NCBI GenBank assembly: GCA_001800975.1
Contig: MGWK01000053.1
Span: 1-64,000 of the forward strand
Source: Flavobacteria bacterium RIFCSPLOWO2_12_FULL_35_11
Lineage (GTDB): Bacteria > Bacteroidota > Bacteroidia > Flavobacteriales > Flavobacteriaceae
DNA length: 64,000 nucleotides
Reading direction: 5' to 3'
The translations under genes were made by a program, and so were the position numbers. Under the pieces are notes generated by a model. The model was not told the DNA's origin and ran no database searches. It saw only the letters and a program-made list of their open reading frames with translations. This document shows, piece by piece, positions 1-8,867 of this stretch; positions within the stretch are counted from its first letter, which is position 1; every line of letters begins with the position of its first letter.

Positions 1-1
1 A

Positions 2-1867
2 ACACCAACAGCTGCACAATTGTTTGCTGCTTTAGGCGGAACTCCAAATGCTGGCGGAACTTGGTCTAATGTAGGTTTGGTTTATACCTATACGGTAAGT
101 GCCACATCACCTTGTACAGAAGCAGATACATCAACAGTAGTAGTAACTGAATATTCGCCAAGCGTAAGTATATCGGCAGCGAGTACATTACTTACCTGTA
201 CCACAGAAAGTATTACCATAACAGCGACACCTACAGTTCAGGGTACCGCAACTTACTTATGGAGCAATGGAGCAACCACATCAAGTATTGTTGTAACAAC
301 TCCGGGCAGCTATTCAGTAATTGTAACCGACAGTAATAATGGATGTAGCGTAACTTCGGATAATGTTACAATCACTCAAGATATTGCAGCGCCAAGCGTA
401 AGTGTATCTGCATCGACCACAGTGCTTACCTGTACGGTAGAAAGTATTTCACTAACAGCGGCCGTGCAGGGCACAGTAAGCTACTTATGGAGCAATGGAG
501 CCACTGCCGCAACAATTGAGGTAACAACTCCGGGCGAATATTCAGTGACTGTAACAGGAGCAAACGGATGTTCAGCTACAGCAACAATAGCAATAACAGG
601 AGATGCTTCTCAACCATCGGTTGTTATCAGCGGAAATTCAGTATTGACCTGTGCTTCTACAAGCGCAACTTTAGTCGCAACGGCAACAGTATCAGGCACA
701 GCGAGTTACTTATGGAACACAGGAGCAACTACAGCAACAATTGAGGTGACCGCTTCAGGTGAATATTCAGTAACGGTAACAGACAGCAACAGTGGTTGTT
801 CAGCTATGGAAACAGTGACAGTAACTGGCAATGCTACACCACCGGCAGCAAACATCAGCGGAAATGGAGTATTGACTTGTGCAACACAAAGCATTACGTT
901 AACTGCTTCAGCAACTGTTCAGGGAACTGCAAGTTACTTATGGAACACAGGAGCTACCACTGCAACAATTGTGGTGACCGCAGCAGGAGAGTATTCAGTA
1001 GTGGTAACGGACAGCGACAATGGTTGTTCAGCAACAGCAGCAGTGACAGTGGTACAAGATATTACGCCACCGGCAGTAAATATCAGTGGCGCTCAAGAAC
1101 TGACCTGTAATGCAACAAGCATTGTTTTAAATGCAAGTAGTTCTGCAGTTCAAGGAACGGCAAGTTACTTATGGAATACAGGAGCAACAACAGCTTCTAT
1201 TGAAGTAAACCAAGCAGGAGACTATACAGTGGTAGTAACAGACAGCGACAATGGATGTTCAAATGCATTGACCGTTACGGTAACAGAGAATTATGTAGCA
1301 GCAGAAATTACAGGTGGTTCTATAGCACTTTGTATAGAAGATGCCAGTAGTAATCTAACAACCTTACTGCCTAGTGACTTCGTTTCTGGAGGAACCTGGA
1401 CAGATGATATGAACAGTGGAGGTTTGACTGGAAATATGTTTGATCCTTCAGCAGTGAATCTGGGAGACTACGAGTTTACTTATACCGAACCAGGAGATTG
1501 TGGCAGAATCATTACAGTATCTGTAAATGTTAATGATGACTGTGTGGTATTGGCGTGTTCAACAGAAGATATGTTAATTTCAAAAGTGGTTACTCCAAAT
1601 GATGATGGTTTCAATGACAATTTTGAAATCACCGGACTGGAAGGATGTGATTTTACTTTTGGGGTAAAAATATTCAACCGTTGGGGTAAAATGGTTTATC
1701 ATTCAGATAATTATTTGAATAACTGGAAAGGCAGACATGACGGTTCAGGAATGCAAATTGGATCAAATACAGAGTTACCTACAGGAACCTACTATTACAT
1801 AGTGACCGTTTCCGGAGGTACAGGATTTAAACCAATGACAGGATACATTTATTTAGGCACTCATTAA
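2..1867 (+). CDS. T9SS type B surface protein with Ig-like repeats (5' partial)
   Basis: The reading frame is open from base 2, so the start lies upstream and only the C-terminal 621 or so residues are seen. Five modules of about 75 residues run from base 155 to about 1290. Each carries an LTC motif, a YLWN/S-x-GAT core, a G-x-Y-x-V strand and a VTD...GCS end, giving two cysteines per module that could pair. The last 95 residues (from KVVTPNDDGFNDNF, through IFNRWGKMVYHS, to GYIYLGTH) match the gliding-motility-associated C-terminal sorting domain (type B) used by type IX secretion substrates such as SprB. The product is inferred to be exported and displayed on the cell surface. It is followed 13 bases later by a PorP/SprF gene, the usual partner. 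Ligand and full length cannot be known from this fragment. Confidence 0.9.
   Translation, partial: TPTAAQLFAALGGTPNAGGTWSNVGLVYTYTVSATSPCTEADTSTVVVTEYSPSVSISAASTLLTCTTESITITATPTVQGTATYLWSNGATTSSIVVTTPGSYSVIVTDSNNGCSVTSDNVTITQDIAAPSVSVSASTTVLTCTVESISLTAAVQGTVSYLWSNGATAATIEVTTPGEYSVTVTGANGCSATATIAITGDASQPSVVISGNSVLTCASTSATLVATATVSGTASYLWNTGATTATIEVTASGEYSVTVTDSNSGCSAMETVTVTGNATPPAANISGNGVLTCATQSITLTASATVQGTASYLWNTGATTATIVVTAAGEYSVVVTDSDNGCSATAAVTVVQDITPPAVNISGAQELTCNATSIVLNASSSAVQGTASYLWNTGATTASIEVNQAGDYTVVVTDSDNGCSNALTVTVTENYVAAEITGGSIALCIEDASSNLTTLLPSDFVSGGTWTDDMNSGGLTGNMFDPSAVNLGDYEFTYTEPGDCGRIITVSVNVNDDCVVLACSTEDMLISKVVTPNDDGFNDNFEITGLEGCDFTFGVKIFNRWGKMVYHSDNYLNNWKGRHDGSGMQIGSNTELPTGTYYYIVTVSGGTGFKPMTGYIYLGTH
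155..1290 (+). repeat. Five tandem ~225-bp coding repeats
   Basis: Module starts fall near bases 155, 391, 610, 841 and 1066, each beginning with a Pro-(Ser/Ala)-(Val/Ala) strand. Modules 3 to 5 are most alike (shared ASYLWNTGATTA core), while modules 1 and 2 use YLWSNGAT. They encode Ig/PKD-like adhesin domains of the gene that contains them. Confidence 0.85.
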
Positions 1868-1880
1868 TAAAAATAAAACT

Positions 1881-2804
1881 ATGAAACGTATAATTTCAAT
1901 AATAGTATTGCTGATCGCAGGCTTTGAATATTCAAACGCCCAGCAACTACCGCAGTTTACCCAATATATGTACAACACAATAGCCATTAATCCGGCCTAT
2001 GCGGGCAGCAGGGAGGCATTGAGTATCGTTGGGTTAAACAGAAATCAGTGGGCAGGATTTGACGGAGGGCCACAAACACAAACGCTCTCCATTCATTCCC
2101 CATTGAGAAACGAAAAAATAGGTTTGGGTCTGTCCTTAATAAATGACAAGGCAGGTTATGAAAACTTTACCTATGTATATGGAGATTTCTCTTATACCAT
2201 TCAGGCGAGTGATGATGTTAAAGTTAGCTTTGGTTTAAAGGGAGGGATGACCTATTACAAACTGGCGGATGAGATGTATAATGCAACCGAAGTGAACCAG
2301 GATCCTTATTTCAACGATAAGTTGAACAGATGGAACGCAAATTTTGGAGCAGGTATTTTATTTCATAGTAACAGATGGTACGTTGGTTTGTCAACGCCAA
2401 AAATCATCAATCACGATTTAAACAACGACACCGATTTTGCCGCTTTGGAAAGAGTTCATTATTATGCTATAGGAGGTTATGTTTTTGATTTAAGCGAAAG
2501 CGTAAAACTTAAACCTTCCTTTATGGTAAAACATACGGATGGCGTGCCGTTATCAACTGATTTAACAGCAAACTTTCTATTCAATGAAAGGTTTTGGCTG
2601 GGTGGTTCTTACAGAATGAATGGCAAACAAGAAGCCATTGGCGCCTTAGTGGACTTTCAGGTTACAGATCAGTTTAGGGTTGGGTACACTTATGAAATTC
2701 CAACAGGGGAAATTCGTCCTTATACTTCGGGATCTCATGAGATATTGTTAATGTATGAGTTTAAATTCATGAAAAATAAACAAAAATCTCCGAGATATTT
2801 TTAA
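1881..2804 (+). CDS. PorP/SprF family type IX secretion membrane protein
   Basis: The 307-residue protein starts with a signal peptide (MKRIISIIVLLIAGFEYSNA) and then the family signature INPAYAGSRE at residues 36-45. The rest alternates short polar and aromatic strands, as expected for an outer-membrane beta-barrel. PorP/SprF proteins help type IX substrates reach or attach to the outer membrane, and copies next to a type B substrate are thought to serve that neighbour. This copy sits 13 bases after the adhesin gene and 11 bases before an OmpA gene, so all three are probably co-transcribed. Whether it is the core T9SS PorP or a substrate-dedicated paralogue cannot be settled here; its position favours a dedicated paralogue. 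Confidence 0.92.
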   Translation: MKRIISIIVLLIAGFEYSNAQQLPQFTQYMYNTIAINPAYAGSREALSIVGLNRNQWAGFDGGPQTQTLSIHSPLRNEKIGLGLSLINDKAGYENFTYVYGDFSYTIQASDDVKVSFGLKGGMTYYKLADEMYNATEVNQDPYFNDKLNRWNANFGAGILFHSNRWYVGLSTPKIINHDLNNDTDFAALERVHYYAIGGYVFDLSESVKLKPSFMVKHTDGVPLSTDLTANFLFNERFWLGGSYRMNGKQEAIGALVDFQVTDQFRVGYTYEIPTGEIRPYTSGSHEILLMYEFKFMKNKQKSPRYF

Positions 2805-2815
2805 CCAAATTTAAG

Positions 2816-4744
2816 ATGAATATTATGAAAAATATAAAACTTTTATGTATAGCTTTTGTTTTGATAAGCACATCCACATTTGGTCAAACAGCAAGACAAA
2901 AGAAAGCGGAAAGACAGTTCAATAACTTTTCGTTTGTAAAGGCAATCGACACCTATGAAAAGCTGATTGATACAAGTTTTAACAAGTATTACGCAATGCG
3001 AAAATTGGGCGATGCCTATATTATGTTGCGCCAGCCGGAAAAAGCTTTGCCAATTTATGCGCAAGTGGTGCAACAGAAAAATGTACCATCAGAATACTTT
3101 TTGTATTACGCACAAACTTTAAGGGCCAACGGACAGTATGAAGAATCAAAAGAGTGGATGAAGAAATACAGGGACGCAGGCAACCAGGAAGATTCTCGGG
3201 TTAAAAGATTCTTTAAAAATGAAGATTTGGCAAGCGGAATTTTTAATGCAACAGAGAAAAACTTTCTTAAAAAGGTAAATTTCAACAGCAAATTTAATGA
3301 TTTTGGTGCCGTTGCTTTAAACGAAAATATTATTTTCACGTCCTCTAGAGATGAAGGTGTTTCGGTAAAAAGGCTATATGCCTGGGACGGACAGCCATTG
3401 TTGGATATGTACCAGGTTCCTGCTGAAGGAGCTTCTGCCTCAACAGCAAAAAAACTGGAAGGGGATGTGAATACCATCCATCATGACGGGCCGGCAACAT
3501 TTAGCGCAGACGGCACTAAAATGTACTTCTCAAGAAATAATTATTTTGATAATAAGAAAACGACCGATGATAAAGGCGTTATGCTTGTGGGCATATACTC
3601 AGCTGAGCTGGTTGATGGTAAATGGACAAACGTAAAACCGTCAAACCTAAACAATGCCAATTATATTGTATATCACCCGACATTAAGCCAAGATGGCAAA
3701 AAACTGTATTTTTCTTCAGATATGCCTGGAGGCTTTGGCGGAACAGACATTTATATGAGTGATGTCAATCCAGACGGTTCATTGGGCACGCCTAAAAATT
3801 TAGGAAATATAGTAAATACTGAAGGTAACGAATCATTTCCATTCATACATCAGGAAGAAGGTACTTTGTTTTTCTCTTCTGATGATCACGTAGGTGCAGG
3901 ACTTTTGGACGTATTTGCAGCTGTAAAAGATGAAAATGATAACATTGTGAACATCATTAATTTGGGCGAACCAATCAACAGCGAAAAAGATGATTTTGCC
4001 TATTATTTATCACCAGACGGACTTGACGGATTTATTTCTTCAAACAGAAAAGGTGGAATTGGTGGCGATGACATCTATGCCTTTACCAGAATACCGCCGT
4101 TAACGTTGAAAGGACGTATTTTTGATGCCATAAATGGAGAGCCTGTAGCGGGAGCAAAAGTAATCTTGGCCCGTAAAAATGGAGAAGAAATTGCCTATTT
4201 TATCACAGAAGAAGATGGTGCTTATGAACATTTAATCAATAGGGACAACGAATTTGTCTTGAAAGGATCCAAAGCAAAATATCAGGATGTACAAAAGGAA
4301 TTTACTTCTTTTGGATTGGAAAAGGAAAGGGAACTGATAGTTGACTTAAACATTCCAATGTCGCCGATTGAAGATGTTGTTATTTTAGCTGATTTAGAAA
4401 CAATCTATTTTGATCTAGACAAATCCAATATTAGACCAGATGCCGCAATTGAGTTAGATAAAGTGGTTGCTTTAATGAACAGGTATCCTGGAATGGTAAT
4501 CAGATTAGAATCACATACCGACAGCAGGGCAGATGACCGTTACAACATTAGATTGTCCAACAGAAGGGCAAAATCAACCTACGAATACATTATCTCGCAT
4601 GGCATAAATGCCAACAGAATTGAGAAGTATGAAGGATTTGGAGAAAGCCAATTGGTAAATAAATGCACTAACGGCGTGAAATGTAGCGAAGAAGAACATC
4701 AGTTAAACAGAAGGACAGAGTTCATCATCCTAAAAATGAAATAA
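2816..4744 (+). CDS. OmpA family protein with TPR and PD40 repeats
   Basis: The 642-residue protein has a signal peptide ending near TFGQ, a helical TPR-like region (about residues 30-135), a PD40/WD40-like propeller (about 165-420, repeated F-S-A-D-G-T-K-M-Y-F-S type strands), a CarboxypepD_reg-like beta domain (about 430-505), and a C-terminal OmpA peptidoglycan-binding domain (about 525-642, with YFDLDKSNIRPDA and SHTDSRADDRYNIRLSNRRA). This architecture is typical of the third gene in adhesin-PorP/SprF-OmpA cassettes of Flavobacteriia, and is inferred to tie the outer-membrane anchor to the cell wall. The ATG at 2825 (MKNIKLL) is an equally good start. Confidence 0.92.
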   Translation: MNIMKNIKLLCIAFVLISTSTFGQTARQKKAERQFNNFSFVKAIDTYEKLIDTSFNKYYAMRKLGDAYIMLRQPEKALPIYAQVVQQKNVPSEYFLYYAQTLRANGQYEESKEWMKKYRDAGNQEDSRVKRFFKNEDLASGIFNATEKNFLKKVNFNSKFNDFGAVALNENIIFTSSRDEGVSVKRLYAWDGQPLLDMYQVPAEGASASTAKKLEGDVNTIHHDGPATFSADGTKMYFSRNNYFDNKKTTDDKGVMLVGIYSAELVDGKWTNVKPSNLNNANYIVYHPTLSQDGKKLYFSSDMPGGFGGTDIYMSDVNPDGSLGTPKNLGNIVNTEGNESFPFIHQEEGTLFFSSDDHVGAGLLDVFAAVKDENDNIVNIINLGEPINSEKDDFAYYLSPDGLDGFISSNRKGGIGGDDIYAFTRIPPLTLKGRIFDAINGEPVAGAKVILARKNGEEIAYFITEEDGAYEHLINRDNEFVLKGSKAKYQDVQKEFTSFGLEKERELIVDLNIPMSPIEDVVILADLETIYFDLDKSNIRPDAAIELDKVVALMNRYPGMVIRLESHTDSRADDRYNIRLSNRRAKSTYEYIISHGINANRIEKYEGFGESQLVNKCTNGVKCSEEEHQLNRRTEFIILKMK

Positions 4745-4771
4745 AAAGAATCAACATTTAAAAAAAACAGC

Positions 4772-4809
4772 AGATTGCCACAGTTTTTTGCAAAAACTTC
4801 GCAATGACG
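4772..4809 (-). repeat. Dispersed intergenic repeat, degenerate copy
   Basis: The segment starts AGATTGCCACAG and ends GCAATGACG. Read on the minus strand it is CGTCATTGCGAAG ... CTGTGGCAATCT, the general pattern of a non-coding repeat common between Bacteroidota genes. A second degenerate copy lies at 62709-62766. It may act in 3' ends of transcripts; no function is shown. Confidence 0.5.
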
Positions 4810-4923
4810 CACAAAGAATAGCAGTCGTAACATCTATAATACTCTTGATTATACTACCGTTGTGGGGACGACAATTTCTCAAGATATTGGTTACGGCTGC
4901 TTCTTTTATTGAATTTTAAAATA

Positions 4924-4961
4924 AAAAAACAGCGCTTTTTGTCAATAAAGCGCTGTTTTTT
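4924..4961. terminator. Bidirectional intrinsic terminator
   Basis: A 15-base left arm (4924-4938) pairs perfectly with 4947-4961 around an 8-base loop, core CAGCGCTTT/AAAGCGCTG, flanked by A and T runs on both sides. It can end transcripts from the OmpA gene on the plus strand and from the CAP gene remnant on the minus strand. Confidence 0.85.
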
Positions 4962-5126
4962 TTATGTGTTAAACGATTTTATAAAATTTGTATTTTGATT
5001 CAATCCAAAACATAAATTTCAATTCTTATCGCAGGTATGACAAATATTTGGTAAATTATAGGAGGTTGAGATTGTATATTAAATTTGGCATCCGGTATAA
5101 ATTGAATTTTTTACGGGGTTTAATGT

Positions 5127-5630
5127 TTACTTTTTTATGAAAATTTGTGTAAAATAGTTTTTGTTTTCAGAATTTACACCAGTTGATATTCCAAAATGTG
5201 TGAAATCTGGATTTTCAATAATTTTTCGATGTTCTTCATTGTTTAACCAACCAGTCACGGTAGCTTCTGCCGTACTATATCCATAGGCAACGTTTTCACC
5301 AACAGATTAAGCGCCAACGTAATTTATTAAAGCAAGAACTCTTTGTTCAAAATTATCGTGGCTTATCCGCCCAGCTTCAATCATATAAGTTGTATGGCCT
5401 TCAGCGACACCAGAAACAATGTTTAAAACATCCAATGAAGTCAATCCTAAACTTTCTCTATGAGCTTGAATCAGGTTTGTTATTTCCAATTCTAAAGGTG
5501 AATAGGATACTTTAATATCAATAATTTTGATGTTTTCACTAGGGTAATCATTGCTGTCTTCTTTTGTACAAGAAAATAAAATGAAACTGAAAAGAAATAA
5601 TAAGATAAGGTTTGGGGTGATTGTTTTCAT
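5127..5630 (-). pseudogene. CAP-domain (SCP-like) lipoprotein, broken by in-frame TAA
   Basis: From the ATG at 5630 the product begins MKTITPNLILLFLFSF with lipobox LFSC, so it is a predicted lipoprotein. The first half carries the CAP start (LIQAHRESLGL, then SHDNFEQR). A TAA at 5307-5309 stops it after NYVGA. The same frame continues without any shift to a second stop at 5127-5129 and encodes the CAP core GENVAYGYSTAEAT ... GWLNNEEHRKIIENP ... FTHFGIST ... YFTQIF. The downstream half is well conserved, so the break is recent or a sequencing error. A single change of a sense codon such as AAA or GAA to TAA explains it. An upstream in-frame start (5684) would give an 18-residue extension before the signal peptide and is unlikely. 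CAP proteins are secreted and mostly of unknown activity in bacteria. Confidence 0.85.
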
Positions 5631-6179
5631 CAATTTTTGAATTTTGTTTTCCAAGATATTTTGATTTTTATTCAATAAAAGCAATCCCTAAGTTTTACTT
5701 TTAATAAGCACACGAAAATATATCGTCAAATTTTAGTGTTTAATAAAAAGGATTCTTTTTTTAGTTGGCCTATTTCCAAACCGGAAATTGAGGAAGAAAA
5801 TAGACTGGCAGGAAATGATATTTTAATTTGCATAAAAACTTTATAACTAAAGGGATGATTATATTTAACTTACTATTAACAGCTAAAAAGTAAAAACCCC
5901 TACCTCTACAATAAAATTTTTGAAATATGAGGACCCTAATTTAAATATTTAAAAATTTATGCTAATTATAAGATGAATAGTTCTGATATTCTATTAAGAA
6001 ACAAAAAAATTGAGATGAGAAACTTTAAAGATAGAGGTTAATAAGATATTCTAATGATTTTTAAAATCATCTGGTTGATTTTTTAACAAATGAACCAGAT
6101 AATTTTATGAAATGAAAAATAGGGAGGTCATTGAAATGAAAAAACAATAACAGATTTTAGAAATTTAGGTGGATTTCTA
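5631..6179. other. Gene-poor interval
   Basis: No convincing gene. A plus-strand frame without ATG runs from about 5690 to a TAA near 5846 and reads NKKDSFFSWPISKPEIEEEN near its middle; it could be the tail of a decayed gene, but I recognise no family. An 8-bp inverted repeat (6069-6076 with 6093-6100) has no clear role. The remainder is AT-rich filler. Confidence 0.4.
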
Positions 6180-8210
6180 TTATTTCAGCAATCCGGCTCT
6201 TTTTAATAATGCCTTATTATTTGGTTTTTTGCCTCTAAAATTTACATACAATTTCATAGGTTTATCGGTGCCGCCTTTTGACAGCACGTTGTCTTTAAAT
6301 TTTTGCGCGGTAGCTTTGTCAAAAATTCCATTTTCCAAAAAGAAAGCAAAAGCATCTGCATCCAAAACTTCAGCCCATTTGTATGAATAATACCCAGATG
6401 AATAACCGCCCTGAAAAATATGTGAAAAAGAAGTGCTTATACAGTTCTCTTTGATTTCAGGAAATAAAAGGGTGTTTTTAAAAGACAAGGTTTCAAATTC
6501 CTTTACTTTTTTTATTTCTGAAGGATCTTTCGCATGATAATTCATGTCTAAAATTCCCAGGCTCAACTGACGTAAAGTTTGCATTCCTTCTAAAAAATTA
6601 GACGATTGTTTAATTTTATCAATCAATTCCATCGGAATTGGCTCATTTGTTTCAAAGTGTTTTGCAAACAGGTTCAAGGCTTCTTTTTCATAACACCAAT
6701 TTTCCAACAATTGGCTTGGAAGCTCCACAAAATCCCAATAAACGTTTGTTCCCGATAAACTAGGATAGGTGGTATTTGCCAACATTCCGTGTAACGCATG
6801 ACCAAATTCATGAAATAAAGTGGTGACTTCATTAAAAGTCAATAAAGAAGGTTTGGTTTCTGTTGGTTTGGTAAAATTGCAGACGATTGAAATGTGCGGT
6901 CTTGAGTTTTCGCCTTCTTTCACCCACTGGCCTTTAAATGAAGTCATCCAGGCGCCGTCCCGTTTTCCTTTTCTAGGAAAAAAATCGGCATATAAAATAG
7001 CGATGTAATTGCCTGAGGTATCCGTTACTTTAAAGGTTTTAACATCTTCATGGTATTTATCGACAGTGTAAATTTCTTCAAACACCAAGTCGTATAATTT
7101 GTTGGCAACCCCAAATACACCATCAATTACATTTTGAAGTTTGAAATATGGTTTTAACTGTTCCTCTTCCAAATCAAAAAGCGCTGTTTTTAATTTTTCA
7201 GAATAATAGGCGCTATCCCATTTTTGAAGTTTTTTAATACCGTCTTTTTTCGCAAAATCCGACAGTTTTTTAAATTCTTCCTCTGCGGCAGGTTTTGCTT
7301 TTATCAAAAGGTCTTCCAAAAAATCATTTACGATTTTTGGATTTTCGGCCATTCGCTCTTCCAAAACAAAGTGTGAATGTGTTTTATAACCCAATAAATT
7401 CGCTCTTTTATGTCGAAGTTTTACAATGTTTAATAATATTTGCTGATTGTCATTTTCATTGTTTCTGAATGCTTTTGCACCAAAGGCAATGGCCATTTTT
7501 TTCCTTAGATTTCTATGGTCGGCATACATCATAAATGGAACATAGCTCGGATAATCAAGTGTAAAAATCCAGCCTTCCTTATTTTTTTCTTTTGCGGCCA
7601 GTTGCGCAGCTTCAATCGTATTTTCAGGCAAACCTTTCAAATCATTTTCATCGGTTAAATGAAGTTCAAAAGCATTGGTTTCAGCAAGTACATGTTCTCC
7701 AAAAGTCAATTTTAATTTGGAAAGTTCCATGTCAATTTTTCGCAGCTCAATTTTGTCATTCTCATTCAAATTAGCGCCGTTTCTAACAAAACTTTTATAG
7801 GAATTGGTCACTAGAGTATCCTGCTCTGTGGTAAAGTTAAGCGAGTCTTTGCCTTCATAAATTTGCTTCACCCTTTTAAACAATTGTTCATTTAATTTAA
7901 CATCATTTGAAAATTCAGAAAGCATTGGAGAAATATCTTGTGCAATTTTTTGAATTTCCTCACTGGTTTCTGCAGAGTTTAAATTAAAAAAAATGCTGGA
8001 AATTCGGTCCAATTTTTCACCGCCAAATTCTAATGCTTCAAGTGTATTTTCAAAAGTGGGCACCGCATTGTTGTTTGTGATGGCGTCAATTTCAGCCTTT
8101 GCAAGCTTGATTCCTTCCACAAATGCGGGTTTAAAATGATGATTTTTTATTTTTGAAAATGGCGCCGTTGTAAATGGCGTTTTAAATGTTTCTAATAATG
8201 GGTTTTTCAT
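6180..8210 (-). CDS. M3 family zinc metallopeptidase (Dcp/oligopeptidase A type)
   Basis: The 676-residue protein is the normal length of the family. The zinc site HEFGHALH lies at residues 467-474 and a downstream acidic ligand in DFVELPSQ near residue 496. The C-terminal IFQGGYSSGYYSYKWAEVLDADAF stretch, which binds the substrate main chain, is intact. No signal peptide is seen, so it is probably cytoplasmic and cuts oligopeptides or releases C-terminal dipeptides. It is transcribed away from purE by 80 bases in the same direction. The exact specificity (Dcp versus PrlC) cannot be assigned by eye. Confidence 0.93.
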   Translation of the reverse strand: MKNPLLETFKTPFTTAPFSKIKNHHFKPAFVEGIKLAKAEIDAITNNNAVPTFENTLEALEFGGEKLDRISSIFFNLNSAETSEEIQKIAQDISPMLSEFSNDVKLNEQLFKRVKQIYEGKDSLNFTTEQDTLVTNSYKSFVRNGANLNENDKIELRKIDMELSKLKLTFGEHVLAETNAFELHLTDENDLKGLPENTIEAAQLAAKEKNKEGWIFTLDYPSYVPFMMYADHRNLRKKMAIAFGAKAFRNNENDNQQILLNIVKLRHKRANLLGYKTHSHFVLEERMAENPKIVNDFLEDLLIKAKPAAEEEFKKLSDFAKKDGIKKLQKWDSAYYSEKLKTALFDLEEEQLKPYFKLQNVIDGVFGVANKLYDLVFEEIYTVDKYHEDVKTFKVTDTSGNYIAILYADFFPRKGKRDGAWMTSFKGQWVKEGENSRPHISIVCNFTKPTETKPSLLTFNEVTTLFHEFGHALHGMLANTTYPSLSGTNVYWDFVELPSQLLENWCYEKEALNLFAKHFETNEPIPMELIDKIKQSSNFLEGMQTLRQLSLGILDMNYHAKDPSEIKKVKEFETLSFKNTLLFPEIKENCISTSFSHIFQGGYSSGYYSYKWAEVLDADAFAFFLENGIFDKATAQKFKDNVLSKGGTDKPMKLYVNFRGKKPNNKALLKRAGLLK

Positions 8211-8281
8211 TGTTTTAATTGAAAGTTGCCTAAAATTTCCGCAAAAATGAGCGATGCAGAAGTTATTTATTGAATAAAAAC

Positions 8282-8299
8282 AACCTTAATTATAAGGTT
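8282..8299 (-). terminator. purE terminator enclosing the stop codon
   Basis: A 7-bp stem (AACCTTA/TAAGGTT) with a 4-base loop is followed on the minus strand by GTTTTTATT. The purE stop codon (8290-8292) lies in the loop. Confidence 0.65.
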
Positions 8300-8781
8300 T
8301 TTTTAAAGTCAGCATTTACTTTTAAAACCTTATTTTTTAGGGTTTCTTTAAACGCAATAACTTTATTTCGAATGTTTTCATTTGAGCAACCTAAAATTTG
8401 GGCGGCTAAAATACCTGCATTTTGGGCGCCATCTAAAGCTACGGTTGCTACAGGAATTCCTCCGGGCATTTGAAGAATGGACAAAATTGAATCCCATCCA
8501 TCAATGGAATTTTTTGATTTTATTGGAACGCCAATTACTGGAAGCGGCGTTAACGCGGCCACCATACCCGGTAAATGTGCTGCACCGCCTGCACCGGCAA
8601 TAATTACAGAAAAACCTTTAAGGTGTGCATTTTTGGCATAAGCAAAAAGTTCTTCAGGCGCCCTATGGGCAGAAAGAATATCCACTTCAGTTTCAATTTC
8701 AAAACTTTTTAAAATTTCTATGGCTTGTTGCATAATTGGAAGGTCAGAATTGCTTCCCATAACTATTCCCACTTTGTTCAT
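8290..8781 (-). CDS. purE: N5-carboxyaminoimidazole ribonucleotide mutase
   Basis: The 163-residue protein has all family marks: GSNSDLPIM at the N terminus, SAHRAPE, and AGAGGAAHLPGM. It converts N5-CAIR to CAIR in de novo purine synthesis in the cytoplasm. purK, its usual partner, is not adjacent here: the next upstream minus-strand gene is a Rieske-like lipoprotein. Its end carries a small terminator that includes the stop codon. Confidence 0.96.
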   Translation of the reverse strand: MNKVGIVMGSNSDLPIMQQAIEILKSFEIETEVDILSAHRAPEELFAYAKNAHLKGFSVIIAGAGGAAHLPGMVAALTPLPVIGVPIKSKNSIDGWDSILSILQMPGGIPVATVALDGAQNAGILAAQILGCSNENIRNKVIAFKETLKNKVLKVNADFKKTL

Positions 8782-8867
8782 AATTTATAAATGTATTAGA
8801 TTAAATAATTTTGTTTTTAGCGCTGTTTATTTCGAACAAAAATACCAATATGTTTTTGATTCAAAAG

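Larger units (their letters stand above)
4745..5126. other. Gene-free interval
   Basis: No supportable gene lies here. The interval holds one copy of a dispersed repeat (4772-4809) and a strong bidirectional terminator (4924-4961). The rest is AT-rich with no conserved ORF that I can recognise. Confidence 0.6.

Noticed and set aside
796-1110. Alternative-frame plus-strand ORF of 104 codons inside the adhesin repeats
   Set aside because: It arises from the repeated coding DNA of the true frame; its translation is low in normal composition (many Cys, Asn, Ser, Trp) and has no family features.
5307-5309. Programmed recoding or selenocysteine-like read-through of the CAP gene stop
   Set aside because: The codon is TAA rather than TGA, there is no visible structure specific to recoding, and a second broken gene in the window points to mutation or base error instead.
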